64,000 nt of DNA from assembly GCA_958450325.1 (NCBI GenBank), contig OY288249.1:65536166-65600165 (forward strand), written 5' to 3'. Positions 23,340 through 36,300 of the stretch are shown one piece after another (positions within the stretch are counted from its first letter, which is position 1; each line of letters begins with the position of its first letter). Under the pieces are notes generated by a model. It made no database searches. It was not told the DNA's origin and saw only the letters and a program-made list of their open reading frames with translations. Both the position numbers and the translations under genes were made by a program. Source of the stretch: Agrostemma githago. Its lineage: Eukaryota; Streptophyta; Magnoliopsida; Caryophyllales; Caryophyllaceae.

Positions 23340-26300
23340 ATAACAGATTTAAAATTATCACACATCGACAAATTATAATATGATGATGAAATTCTATATT
23401 ATAAATAAAGAGTAGTAATTCAATCTTCGATATCTACCAAAAGTCTTTTGAATCTCAAAAAGAGTTTCTATAAGACTATAAACTTAAGTAATTATCCTAC
23501 ATCGAGATGATGAAATTTTATATTATAAATAAGAGTAATCATTCGGTTTTAAATATCAACCAAGAAAAACTTTTAAATTATCCCACATCAAAAAATTATG
23601 ATGGGCTGATGGAATTCTATATTAAAAATATTAGTAATCATTCGATTTTAAATATCGACCAAAAAAGTTTTGATATATAAGATTGCAAATTTAAAATCAT
23701 CCCACATTTACAAAATTATAGTGAGTTGATGAAATTCTATATTATCAACAAGAGTAAAGATGTATTTTTTTAATCTTAAAAAGAGCTGATGGAAGACTAT
23801 AAACTTAATAAATTATCTCACATTGAAAAATATGATAAGTTGATGAATTCTATATTATAAATAAGACTAATCATTCGTTATTAAATATCAATCAAAAAAA
23901 CTTTTAAGTCTTAAAAAGTGGCTTACTAAGACTACAAATTTAAGTAAAAATAATCTCACATCGAAAAATTATAACAAGATGATAAAAATTTATATCATAA
24001 ATAATATTCCGTAGTAATCATGTGCTCTTAGATATTAACCCAAAATATTTTGAGTCTTAAAATATATATTAAGACTATAAACTTAACTAAAAAAATTATA
24101 ATAAGGTGATGAAATTCTATATTATAAATAAAATTTTAAAAAATTCTTTAGACATCAACGAAGTTAAGTAATTCTCCCACATTGAAAAATTATGATGGGG
24201 TTATGAATTTGTACTAAAGAAGAGTAATCATTATTTTTAAATATACACCAACAAAAAATCATTCGTTTTTTTAAAAAACTATGATGGAATTCTTGATCAT
24301 TGTTTTTAAAATTATGATGAGGTCATGAATTTGTAGTCTTGAGTTAAAAAAAATGTTTTAATAAGACTACAAACTTAAAATTATCCCACATCGAAACAAT
24401 TAAAATAAGTTACGGTAATGATTCTATATTATAAACAAGACTACAAATTTTAGTTAAATTTATCCCACATCAACAAATTATAATAAGGTGATGGATTTTT
24501 ATATTATAAATAAGACTAATTATTTGTTCTTAGATATCAATCAAAATCTTTTGAGTCTAAAAGAAACTCTTAAGACTATAAACTTAAGTAAATTATCCCA
24601 CATCGAAAAATTATACCCCTCTCTTTTGAGTCTTAAAACACTCTTAAGGCTATAAACTTAAGTAAATTATATATCCCACATCAAAAAATTATACTCCCTC
24701 CGGTCACTATTTTTTGCATCATCTCATTAAAATACCCCTCACAAATATTAAGGTAATGGAGAAAAAAATAGTGAACGAAGAGAGTATAATAAGACGATGG
24801 AATTCTATTATATAAATAAAAGTAGTCATTTCTCCAAATTATGATGAGTGAATAAATTCTATATTATAAATAAGATTAATTATTCGTGCTAAAAAAAGTT
24901 CTTAATAAGATTACAAATAAAGTTAAATAATTAGACTATCACCTATCGAAAAATTATATATATTATAAATAAGTGTAATCATTCGTCTATGAATAAAAGT
25001 TCTTAATAAGACTATATATCTAAACTTAAATAAACTTAAGTAAAATTATTCCACATCGAAAAATTATAATGTGATTCTATATTATAAATAAGACTACAAA
25101 TTTTAGTTAATTTATCCCACTTCGACAAATTATAATATGATTATGGTTCTATATTATAAATAAGACTAATTATATATTTGTTCTTAGATGTGATATCAAT
25201 CAAAATCTTTTGAGTCTTCAAAAAACTCTTAAGACCATAATAAGACGATAAAATTCTATTGTAAATAAAAGTAAATAAGACTAATCATTCATCCTTAGAT
25301 GTCAACAAAAAACTTTTAGTCTTAAAAAAAGCTATTAATAAGACTACAAATAAAATTAAATTAAAATTATTACATATCGAAAAATTATAAAGAGGTGATA
25401 TAATTCTACGCAATCTTTCGTTCTTAGATATTAACCAACAATCTTTTGAACTTAAAAAAAAGGTATACTTAAAGTATATAGTTAATGTATAACTAGTATA
25501 GGCCCTATGCATAAATGCACGATATACATAAAATTTACTTATGTAGCATACTAATTAAAGATTTTAAATTGGAGGTATATTAATGTTTACATTCCTCAAT
25601 TTTGAGAAAATAATTTCACATTAATAAACAATCAAGGTAATGAGTAAAATTAATAAATGCATGTTTAGATGAAAATATTATATCTACAAAGTATATTTTT
25701 ATTTATGTTATTCTCATATTTTGAGACACTTAATTCCCTCATATATATATATATATATATATATATTACTTTTTTTTATAATATATTTTCACTTTTTTAT
25801 AAAAATTAATGTTTCGAGATTCAACTCGAAAAAAAATAATATTTAGAAAAAAATATATTTTTCTAGTGTGAAGTTAAGAATGGATATACTATAAATTTAC
25901 CATTTTGATGATTTTATCATCATCCATGAAATGTAATGGGTTAACAATCTATTTTTTAAAGTACTCGTTGTTTAACTTTCATCTATAGAAATAATGCATT
26001 TTGGAGGGAAAATTTTGGAAAGTTGTTATTCTTTTAGTATATAGGGGATGAAAATGAATAGTTTGCGAATTTATTAGTGAAATGTTCTTTTACTTCTCAA
26101 TTTAAATTAGTGTATTTTTGATGAAAATGTTAGTAACTGTTATTGTCTTAGAGTAGTATATAGAAAATTTTCAATGAGTTTTTACTATGTATTAGGCTTT
26201 GTAAGAGCAATCGGATTATCTATTCTATTTTTATATAGTTACTAATTTTATATCGATGTTAAGAATATCATTTTCAAATATGATCAGAAAGATATACAAT

Positions 26301-27330
26301 AATAATCATAACTATTTTATATTCTATGTAAATATTGTACGGGATAGTGCAATCTCCTATTAACAAAAATAATGCAACTATTTGGTTAAAACGGAATACA
26401 ATATGTTTATACTTTTTAAAAAAAATTGATCATACATTCCATATTAAATATTGTATGTGATATTTTCTATGTAAAACATGTGATTTTCGTAATCAATGTA
26501 ATCAATCAAATTTTCTTAATTACATACTTTATGTGGTGTATAGCTTTATGTGTGATGTAGTGATATTATAATCAGTAAGATTTTAGAGTGTAGTTGGAGA
26601 GGAGAAGGGTGATAAACCCTTGAGGGCAAGGGTTCAATTTGCATGTAGCTCTATTTTTTAATTTTCGTTGGTGGATAGCTTTAGGCGGGAAAATATATGA
26701 GTTGGGTTATTTGGCTAGTGGAAAGGGGATTATCCCGCATCGAAAAATCAAGATTGTGTGATGAAATTCTATATATTAAATAAAAGTAATCATTCACCAA
26801 AAGTATATATTCCAATAAGATGATCAAATTCGATTATATAAATAAACAGTAATTGTTTATCATTTAACTTAGATATAAAAACAAACTCTTTTAAGTCTTC
26901 AAAATAGCTTTTAAAACTATAAACTTAATTAAGTAATTAAATTATACCACATCGAAAAATTATGATGAGGTGATTGGACTATATACCATAAATGAGTAAT
27001 CTTTCGCTTTTAAATATCAACCAACAATCTTTTGAGTCTTAAAAAGATTTTTAAAAAGACTACAACCCTAAAATTATCCCATATTGAAAAAATTAAAATA
27101 AGGTGATAGATTTTATATTATAAATAAGAGTAATCGTGCGTTTTTCTGGGTCTTAAAAGCATATCTTAAAACTATAAACCTTGAGTAAATTATCCTATAT
27201 CAAAAAATTATGATGAGGCGATAGAATCTTATATTATATATCAATAAAAAAATTTATTCGTATGTATTCTTTTGAGTTTTAAAATAAGCTCTTAAGACTA
27301 TAAACTTAGTTGAAATTAAGTTTGAGTAAT
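23340..27330. repeat. Degenerate AT-rich repeat with CCCACATCGAAAAATTAT box
   Basis: The box CCCACATCGAAAAATTAT and one-to-four-base variants recur about 19 times (for example near 23362, 23586, 23957, 24387, 24597, 25051, 26736, 26947). It alternates with TTCTATATTATAAATAAGA and CTTTTGAGTCTTAAAAA, at spacings of about 75-220 bp. Units are too diverged for a clean period. A non-repetitive gap spans about 25500-26700. No gene is seen across 23047-27350. Confidence 0.7.
24694..24784. mobile_element. Stowaway-type MITE (91 bp)
   Basis: Ends CTCCCTCCGGTCAC and its imperfect reverse complement GTGAACGAAGAGAG are flanked by TA on both sides (24692-24693, 24785-24786). The CTCCCTCCGT-type terminus and TA target are typical of Tc1/mariner Stowaway MITEs. 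Confidence 0.75.
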
Positions 27331-27449
27331 AATATCATGTGATCATCTTATTTATTATAATGATATAGATTGACTAAGTTTCTTATTTAACGAATATACA
27401 TCATCAATGTAATTAAGCCAATTAACCCAAAGCCAATTAACCCGTGCAA

Positions 27450-28530
27450 CGCAATATTCAAGATCAAGTAGGACGGGGTTCTGAACATTCTCGACAGTGA
27501 TATCCTCAAAATGGAGGCCAGTAACACTTCCCGGCAAAGAGCCAAACCATGTTTCACACGAACACCGTTATCAGTGTTCTTAATAGTTGCACCTCTGACA
27601 GTGACGTTGCTAACAGGCTCTTCATTAAGGTATCGACCAAAGCTTCCCGCACTAATTCCGTGACCTGGGTCGCATGTAACCTGTTGTATTAGCACATTTT
27701 TGGCACCTTCACCAATTGAAAAACAGTCTTCGCCTGTTTGAACGTGGGCATTAGTTATCTCGACATCATCGGAACGCCCTACATGAATGCCATCCGTGTT
27801 AAGGCTAGTTGCAGGGGCAATCACTGTAATGTCACGCAGTCTAATTCCCGTACACCCAAGAATGGCCATGTGAAACAACTTGCTGTTTAGAGAAGTTATC
27901 CCGTTGATCGCCGAATTTTTCAGGAAATTGAACCTAAAGTTCTGAAAGATCATGAAAATAAGACTATATAAGAGTCCTTACTCGAAATGCCATATTTTAA
28001 GACTAGTATGTTTTTTTTGTAAATCATATGGTGTATTCCTAATTTGAGTGGGCTAGACCTCATTGTTATCGAAATTCTCCCACGTGAATTTTAGCACTGT
28101 CGCATTCTCAATGTTCAAAATCGAGACCTATATTGAAGTTAGGATGAGCCTTTACTCGTTGATCAAAGTACTCATGGATGTTAAGACAAATTATGTAAGT
28201 AAGTTCTTACATAAGGAAGGCTGTCACATTTGCCAATTTGGGCGCAGTCGTTCTGTTTCCAGGCTGTTGACCTTGGCCATCAAAGACACCGGCACCTTTA
28301 GGAGCGGTGATGGTCAAACCGTCTACATGTTCAGCTTTAACCCAGGAGTCTTGCCCTTTGAATTGAGAAGGATCAGCAGGGGCCTTAAAGTTGCCCAAGA
28401 TTTCTATAGTAACTTTGGACTTGCATGGGCCCGTGAAAGCAACTGATCTAAGACTGTATTCACCTTTTGGTACTAAGACTTTGCTAGGAGTTGTCGATGC
28501 ACATGCATCTTTCCAAGCTTCTAATATTCC
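27450..28530 (-). pseudogene. Exons 2 and 3 of split polygalacturonase pseudogene
   Basis: Exon 2 (28530-28211, 320 bp) lacks one base relative to the 321-bp exon of the intact gene, just after FDGQG, so it shifts frame. Exon 3 begins at 27941 after CAG and matches the intact gene until near 27450, where the last ~35 bp are lost. A second one-base loss lies after NGVRVK. GH28 motifs are eroded: NTDG is kept, the GDDC site reads GEDC, and CGPGHG reads CDPGHG. Intron 1 homology continues to 28783 and then breaks into a retroelement, so exon 1 is missing. With exon 4 at 10737 this forms one disrupted gene copy. Confidence 0.85.
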
Positions 28531-28782
28531 CTAATAATAGTCATTTCAAAATTAAATATTAATCTCAATTATTAGTTTTGGAATGCCTAACTAAACTCAT
28601 CATTCTCCCATGAGTCACATCATGAACCAGACGTAATATATATAAATGGAGTACTAGTTACATTCTAAACCAGATTTGTGCATACCCAAAACATTCACTT
28701 TAGTAATAATCTGGGGTGTAAAATCCAAAACTTATTTTTTAAGTAAAAGTGATCATATTAATAACGACATAGGTTGATTATT
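28531..28782 (-). other. Truncated intron 1 of the split PG pseudogene
   Basis: The sequence matches intron 1 of the copies at 33376 and 58043 (GGAATGCCTAAC, ATGAGTCACATCATGAACC, ATAGGTTGATTATTATC) and stops abruptly at a retroelement junction near 28783. Confidence 0.75.
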
Positions 28783-29191
28783 ATCGTGCTGGTTCATGAA
28801 TTTCTCGGCGAAATCAAACAGAGAAATATTATCAGCTTCCGTCATACGAGATACCTCCATGTGGGAAAGACCTAAAAATTCTCGTAGCTTCCTCCTACGA
28901 GATACCTCCATCGGGAACTAAAAACGCGACTGCAGGACAAAGTAAAGAGTTTCATCCTCCTACGGCAGCAATTTCTTCAGGTATGGGGTAAATTTTGCCC
29001 CGAGGAAGGGCAAAAACATGATATGTGTCGTCCCAATAGGACAAATAAGTATCAAGAAAATAACGATCCACCTGCGTCTGACGAATCGTGAATAGCTGAG
29101 TAATACCCGTCTAGTTTAATGCTACCTTATCCGCGTCCCTAAAGCGTCAGAACCATTCTTGCAACATCGCGGTCAAGCGTTCAATTCCCAT
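28783..29191 (-). pseudogene. Decayed antisense ORF of the TGTAGACA-family element
   Basis: From the ATG at 29191 the reading is MGIERLTAMLQEWF, then stops and shifts interrupt a recognisable protein: TIRQTQVDRYFLDTYLSYWD, YHVFALPRGKIYPIPEEIAA and, in another frame, SLFDFAEKFMNQH. The pattern (Trp/Asp pair, a Phe/Pro-rich strand, a PTLEE-like motif) recalls plant mobile-domain or DUF7745-type ORFs carried by plant retroelements. That assignment is tentative. It lies opposite to the element, upstream of the polypurine tract. Confidence 0.5.
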
Positions 29192-29865
29192 GGCTAAATT
29201 TCTTGAAAAGTATAAGGAGTTTTTTTTTAAGAAGAAGGAATTGTGGGGAGGAGTTGTGAGAAAAACTAAAACAGAGGATGGGTATTTATAGCACCAAGCC
29301 CTGACAATCCTCTTTCCATAATGTTTCCTAATCCCAGTGGGCTTAGGCATACAGGCCCAATCTCAGATTCCTCATGTCAATACAGGAATTAGTCATCCCG
29401 AGCATTCCTAATTTTCAAAGGAGTCAAAAGTTTTCAAAAAAAATCAAATATTCAAAAACAAATTCAAAAATTCAAGTTTTTATTCCCAGTGCGAGTCGTG
29501 TTTTACCTAAATGTTACGTGCAAAATCCTATGTAACTGTACACAGGTATACTCAAGGCTTCAGAAGCAAGCCCGCGCAACTCACATATCTCCCCAGCGGA
29601 AAGCACGAGACGACATTTCTCCCGAAGCAGCACGGGATGGGCCTATATACAGGCGCACCCAGGACATATACAACAAGTCTGACGCTCCACGGGGTTATCA
29701 TCATCAACTCAAGTATGATTACTATCTTATGGCTGGCGGACCCTTCACACGAGTCTAATGGATTATAAACTACCCGACCGAAAGTCTGCCAGGTCTTAAT
29801 CCTTGATTGGCCTGGTAGCTACTCTGACTTTCGCCCTGTCCAAGCCTTAGTCAGAGTGGGGGCTC

Positions 29866-32494
29866 TGTAGACAACCACATTTGGCTGCTAGGTATCTATT
29901 GCAGTTTTCAAAAAATCACCCGATGATGATCGGACGCAAACGTGCTTTGACGCGCTCGAATATGGGCTCAAAATCGTTAGTATTTGGCTTGGGCTTTTTA
30001 CGGAGTACAAATCTCACAAAACCGACCTCAAATTCAGGCCCAGCGGGTCGTTTCCAATCAAATAAGACTAACTTGGGTCAAAACTTACAGCGGAAATAAA
30101 ACCGTCTTTTAGCGACCGGGTCAACCCCGATCAAAGTCGTTTCCGAGACACAAAAACAGCCATGCAATTTTGAGAATCCAACTCGAAGTCAAAAACTTCG
30201 AAATATCTCGCTTCAGCTGACCCACTTGATCGAGTGGGCCTCCAAAAGGCCCGCTGTTGCCTCTGAGTTGGGCCACTCAATCGAATCGGCAGGGGCACTC
30301 GATCGAGTGACCCTAGGTCGGGGGTCTGAGCAATTCTTATAAATACCTCCCTTTGCAACACAATACATGAACTTTTCCCATAACAACTCTCATACATCAT
30401 AACTTTGCAATCTCCTTCAACCTTAAACTCTTTACACCTAAACCACCATAACTTTTCCTACATAATCTCGAAGCTCCCGTGCCTAAGCCACAACTAGACG
30501 AGCCCCGTTCCGAGAATACAAAGCATGTAGGTTGAGGGTGCAAATTTAATCTCGATCTCTTCCTTTTTTCTCTTATCTTCTCTCGCGTCATCTTTCTCTT
30601 CTCCTCTCTCGTTTTTTTTATAAATTTTTTCTTTTGTCTCTAATATCGTTAATATTACTACTATCAAAGCACTATAAAATATTCGCCTATTCGTGTCAAA
30701 TACAAGGGATGACGGGATAAGGAATCCGAATACGAGGGTATCGCACCCGATGTTGCCGGTCGCTTATCCCGGCACCCCAAGTATTTGATTGTTGAAGCGA
30801 ATCAACATCAACAAGATCGTTTTTTTTTGTCGCGTCATTAGTCTCGTCTTAGTATTTACATAATCGTTAATATCGACATTCATCAATTTCTAAAACTTTT
30901 TCGAATCAAACACGTTTAAAGATGATATTCGTATTAGACCCTTCTAATCCCTTTACGAGTAGTAATAGTGGTGGAGCCCTCTCGAGGAGCCCCGCCCTAA
31001 ACACTCAAGGGCATGATGGGATCGCGAATAATCCTCTTTAAACGCGTCTGATTCCCCTTTTTAAGGTTAGAGCTAAACCTGTTGATGCAGATCTGACATC
31101 ACATAATTCGCAAGGGTAATTACGATGTCGAGATGCGGAGGGAATCGATTTTCAATCTAATCAAACAAATAAAACGTCATTCTTAGGACACGATATCGAC
31201 TCCGTAGTCGAATATTATGTCTAATAGAATTAGTCAATAAATCAAACTAGCACGAACTCGTTGATGCTAAATAATTGTCATGTAGTCCGAAAGGACTAAA
31301 TACGACATTATAATGCGGAGAGAATTATTTCTTCTTAGTTCGTTTAAAATGACTTATAACGTCTTTTCCTAAATCCCCTCTAAATACTAGATATTGATTC
31401 CGTAATCAAGTATCGAGTATGACGAGTATCAAAAATTTAAGTCGAGTATAAATCGTATCATTTTTTTTACATGACTTAGCAAAAGTATCAATTTTCAACA
31501 TTAAACGCAATTTCGAAATCAATACTAAATTTCGGAACAAACTATGGTTCGTACAAGGGGCACTCGATCGGGTGACATTCCAAAATCGGGCAGAAACGTT
31601 TTTCGAGGACCACTCGGTCGAGTCCCTCCATAACTCAATCGAGTGGCGCCCCAAATTTGGGCAGAAGGTTTTTTCCGAGGTCCACTCGGTCGAGTCCTTC
31701 CATGACTCGATCGAGTGGCCTTTGTCAAGTCAAATTCGTGAGCCTTCAACAGTTTTCGAATCTCAATAAATCTTTTTAACGACTTCGGTCAACACGTGTC
31801 AAATCCATCACATGTCCTACTCTTTTCAAAACCATGCATCACGCCTTTTGTATCATTCTAATCTATTTACAAACCGTCATTACCGTTACTAACTCGTTTG
31901 CTATTGTCTTTATGTCTTATTTTCGTTGTTTGTTTTGTTCTACTAAAACGAACCTTGCAGGTTAAATACAACTTCGACATAATTCAAAGATGCATTAAAT
32001 CGACATAGCAACTTATTCAAATCTTTTCATGTTTAGTCAAAATACTGTTTGCGTAACATTCTCATCGAATTACTAACGCGCGTATTCTAAAATCGAACGA
32101 TATCTTAGCAGAGGCCGCTAAATGCGGGCAGGGTTGGGTGTTCTTTGAGAACTTCCCAACACGTACCCTCACCCCTTGCTCAGAACCGTGGTTTCCGGAT
32201 GTCCGAAACCATTGGCGCACGAGAGTCATTCAATACACGATATCTGATAATGTCGGTATCGATATTATAATGAAAAGGGACGAACCCCATAAACTCAGAG
32301 ATCCGAATGGGCCGTACTTTGTGCACGACCCACCAAGATTTAGAGTGAGTTCGAATGGGCCCGAACTCCCACAAAGTTCGGTGGCGACTCCATTTCGATT
32401 TAAATTTCAATTCGAGATCCATCTCACATAAGATTCATTCGCCTCCCCAAACTCGCGCGTGGCCGCGTCGGGGTGGACCTATGTCATGTCCACA
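29866..32494 (+). repeat. LTR of the TGTAGACA family (~2.63 kb)
   Basis: TATAAATA lies at 30338-30345. Palindromes CACTCGATCGAGTG and variants lie upstream at about 30220-30313, and a second cluster at 31560-31720. The last ~0.9 kb matches 63161-64000 in reverse. It contains GGTGGCGACTCC (~32383), which resembles an Ogre-type PBS, so an earlier LTR end near 32375 cannot be fully excluded; the polypurine tract argues this is the 3' LTR. Short ORFs inside are not genes. Confidence 0.7.
30218..30345 (+). promoter_or_regulatory. LTR promoter: CGATCGAGTG palindromes and TATA box
   Basis: CCCACTTGATCGAGTGGG, CCACTCAATCGAAT and GCACTCGATCGAGTGACC precede TATAAATA (30338) by 25-120 bp, the same arrangement as in the LTR at 7690-8620. 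Confidence 0.55.
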
Positions 32495-32569
32495 ACGTGC
32501 AAATTTTGTTTTACTAATTTTGTACAAGTGATGCATTTATTTATCCATTTATCACCCGTTTGGGTGTTG

Positions 32570-33069
32570 CTCTTCGCAGTACGCGTTTTACTCGACGCAG
32601 TACCGTTTTTCCATTTTTGCCCCTCTCATTTCCCCATCCCTCAAATTCACCCTAAAATGACAATATATATTTGAACTTTGAAACAAAAAAAACCCGAATT
32701 TCAATAGTTAATGGTTGATACCTGTTCTTCAATCAAAATTATATCCATAATCTATTAAATTTGATAATTGAATGAATGAAACAAAAAAAAACCATAATTT
32801 CAATAATTAATGATAATTAATGGTTAATAGTTGATACCGGTTCTTCAATCGAAATCGTATCCATGATCTCTTAAATTTGATAAATTGAATGAATGTATAA
32901 TTATATTTGGAGATAATCAATGATAATTGAAAAAAAAGATGATGATTTCTAGGGTTACGGTAGAGAGGGTGGGAGAGAAATGAAAATAGTTTTGTTTTCT
33001 GAGAAGGGTACGCAATGGAAAAATATGTATAAAAAGTACTGCGTCAAGTAAAATGCGTACTGCGAAGAG
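32570..33069. mobile_element. MITE upstream of the intact PG gene (~500 bp)
   Basis: Terminal inverted repeats of about 45 bp: CTCTTCGCAGTACGCGTTTT at the left, its near reverse complement ending CTGCGAAGAG at the right. The corresponding position in the right arm (near 58325) lacks it, so insertion followed the duplication. No clean target duplication is visible; superfamily unknown. Confidence 0.75.
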
Positions 33070-33375
33070 TAGTTTCGTTTTTTTACCAATTCGATTGTTT
33101 GACCTTGTTTTACATCCACATGTGCTCCTTGTTTCATGTTTCACCCCCTCCTATATTATTCACACATATGGAGAATGCATTGATGTGGAGTATTAACCAA
33201 CATCGATCTAATAAATGATGCATAAAAATAGGATTAATAATTGCAAGTTTAGAAATTGTCCTAAAAATAAACGAGTTGAAGGTATTTAAGTACATGGAGA
33301 ATTAATAAAAGATAAAACATTGAAATAGATAAAAAAAAAAAGAACAACAAAAAAAAATATTGAACGAAATAGATA

Positions 33376-36300
33376 ATGGCGTCAATTACAAAATGCTCAT
33401 TTTTGTTAGTTCTATTTTATTTGATTGATATAGCAATACATGTCAAGGCCGTTGGTGAAACTGTTTTCGACATTACAAAGCATGGTGCTACACCCGCTGA
33501 TGCCACGAAGGTAAACAAAAATAATAGATGTATCATCTTATGGTAAGGGTCACGCCAAATAATAACATCAATTTAAAAGGTTCATGTTCGGTATTTTTTA
33601 CCTTTTCTACTTGCCTATATGAATCTCTTTAGTCTTATCTTTAACTTTGGCTTAACTTTGCCATTTGCTACTACAGAGTATTCAAGATGACATGTTTATT
33701 TTAAATAAAATAGGAATTCGTATTTTAAAATTTTCCTCAATTTAAAAGTGAGAGATAATAATAAAACATTTTACAAAGTATTTATGAAATAAATTGTCAT
33801 GTTTTAATTATATTTGAAAAAAAATACATAAATTGGAGGATAATCACGAAGGAGAAGTTAATGTCCACGAGGTTCTATCCAAAACGAATCCGGACTAAAT
33901 TTGACGGCTTACAAAAAAAGTTGGTAATTGGCTCCTTTCTTTTTTGAAAGATAATATTTAGTGGGGGTCTCATTTTAACGTTTGGAACAGAGCCTCATAA
34001 ATTCATTAGACGACCCTACTTACATCTATCATTTTGGCTATTGTATGGAGTAGTTTTTATGGATAAGCTCAAATTGCATTCATAAACATTCTAGCTCATA
34101 TTTAACATTATACATTAATGCCAAAACATGATTTAGTTGTTTTTTTATCTATAATATACGGAGTAGTATGGACGAGAGACCAAAAAGAGAATAAATAACA
34201 TGTGTCACTTCCCGTAACAACATGACTCCTAAGAGTATTATCTGACCAATTACGTACATTTATGTTCCACAATTTTATTACATTTAAATTAAACTAAAAT
34301 ACTAACTCTTTCTCAAATTTCCCCATAAATTTTATCACTCACAATGGGCCTAATTCATTAAGAGTGTTTTTCTACCCTTATGCTATGACCTTACATACCG
34401 GACCTAATATATGTAAAAAAATGCAATTAGATTATTTTTTTCCGTCTATAAACTTATACACTTTCAATTATAAATTTTATAGTTAAATTCAAAGTCGAGT
34501 TAGAGATGTAGTACGTATTAATTATCTTAATTGAATTAATTATCTTAATTGATATTTTTGTTATACAATTCTATCCATAAAAACCGTGCATATGCACGGG
34601 TTCTACACCAGTTAAATAATATGAGTACATGGAATTTCTTGTGTTTCGAAAATCATATCTATGGAAAGAGTCTTATCATTACGAATTCTGCTTTTTAATA
34701 ATTTTAATCCAAAATTACAATATAATACTTGTATCTTTCAATCTTCATTTTCTAATAGATTTCAAAACTTCTTATCAAATAAAATCAGTAATTTCTAAAA
34801 CTACAATTAGGAATGAGTTTTAAAATTAAAAAAACATATACGGTGTACTAAAAAAATCGAATCTATTTTGTTACTAACGTGGTTAACCTTAACCACATCC
34901 ATCATTTAACTTTTCAATCGAATCTCATTCACAAAAAAATTAGATAATAATCAACCTATGCCGCTATTAATATGATCACTTTTAATTAAAATTTAAGTTT
35001 TGGATTTTACATCCCAGATTATTAATAATGTGAATGTTTTGGGTATGCACAAATCTGGTTTTAGAATCTAACTATTACTCCATTTAAATATATTATGTCC
35101 GGTTCATGATGTGACTCATGGGAGAATGATGAATTTGGTTAGGCATTCCAAAACTAAGAATTGAGATTAATATTTACTTTTTGAAATGACTATTATCAGG
35201 GCGTATTGGAAGCTTGGAAAGCAGCATGTGCATCAACAACCCCTAGCAAAGTCTTGATACCAAAAGGTGAATACAGTCTTAGATCAGTTGCTTTCACGGG
35301 CCCATGCAAGTCCAAAGTTACTATAGAAATCTTGGGCAACTTTAAGGCCCCAGCCGAACCTTCTCAATTCAAAGGCCAAGACTCTTGGGTTAAAGCTGAA
35401 CATGTCGACGGTTTGACCATCACCGCTCCTAAAGGTGCCGGTGTCTTTGATGGCCAAGGTGCAACAGCCTGGAAACAGAACGACTGCGCCCAAACTGGCA
35501 AATGTGACAGCCTTCCTTATGTAAGAACTTACTTACATAATTTGTCTTAACATCCATTAGTACTTTGATCAACGAGTAAAGGGTCGTCCTAACTTAAACA
35601 TAGGTCTCGATTTCTTACATTGAGAATGCGACAGAATTAAAATTCACATGGGGAATTTTGACGTCAATGAGGTCTAGCCCACTCTATGGTTTACAAAAAA
35701 AATACTAGTCTTAAAATATGGCATTTCGAGTAAAGACTCTTATATAGTCTTATTTTCATGATCCTTGCAGAACTTTAGGTTCAATTTCCTGAAAAATGCA
35801 GCAATCAGTGGGATAACTTCTCTAAACAGCAAGTTGTTTCACATGGCCATTCTTGGGTGTACGGGAATCAGACTGCGTGACATTACAGTGACTGCCCCTG
35901 CAACTAGCCTTAACACGGATGGTATTCATGTAGGGCGTTCAGATGACGTCGAGATAACTAATGCCCACGTTCAAACAGGCGACGATTGTTTTTCAATTGG
36001 TGATGGTGCCAAAAATGTGCTAATACAACAAGTTACATGCGGCCCAGGTCACGGAATTAGTGCGGGAAGCTTTGGTCGCTACCCTGGTGAAGAGCCTGTT
36101 AGCAACGTCACTGTCAAGGGTGCAACCATTAAGAACACTGATAACGGTGTTCGTGTGAAAACATGGTTTGGCTCTTTGCCGGGAACTGTTACTGGTCTCC
36201 ATTTTGAGGATATCACTGTCGAGAATGTTCAGAACCCTGTCCTACTTGATCAAGAATATTGCCCTTACAACCATTGCCCATCCAAGGTAAAGTTAATGTT

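Larger units (their letters stand above)
28783..32494 (+). mobile_element. 3' portion of a TGTAGACA-family LTR retrotransposon
   Basis: From left to right: decayed antisense ORF (29191-28783), non-coding spacer, polypurine tract GAGTGGGGGCTC (29854-29865), then a 2.63-kb LTR (29866-32494). The LTR begins TGTAGACA and ends TGTCCACA (7 of 8 bases inverted match). The antisense ORF ahead of the 3' LTR again suggests a Tat/Ogre-type element. Gag and pol are missing: the internal region is cut by PG intron DNA at 28783. The following ACGTG (32495-32499) may be the target-site duplicate, since the right arm has a single ACGTG at the matching position. Confidence 0.75.

Noticed and set aside
26600..26660. 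tRNA-like motif (AAGGGTTCAATTTGC)
   Set aside because: Box B is incomplete and no box A or cloverleaf is evident.
28063..28446. 127-aa plus-strand ORF, with relatives at 35284 and 55951
   Set aside because: Antisense shadow of PG exon 2.
29489..30099. Plus-strand ORFs at 29489, 29511 and 29881
   Set aside because: They lie in non-coding retroelement spacer and LTR, with no domain and no conservation in the other LTR copies.
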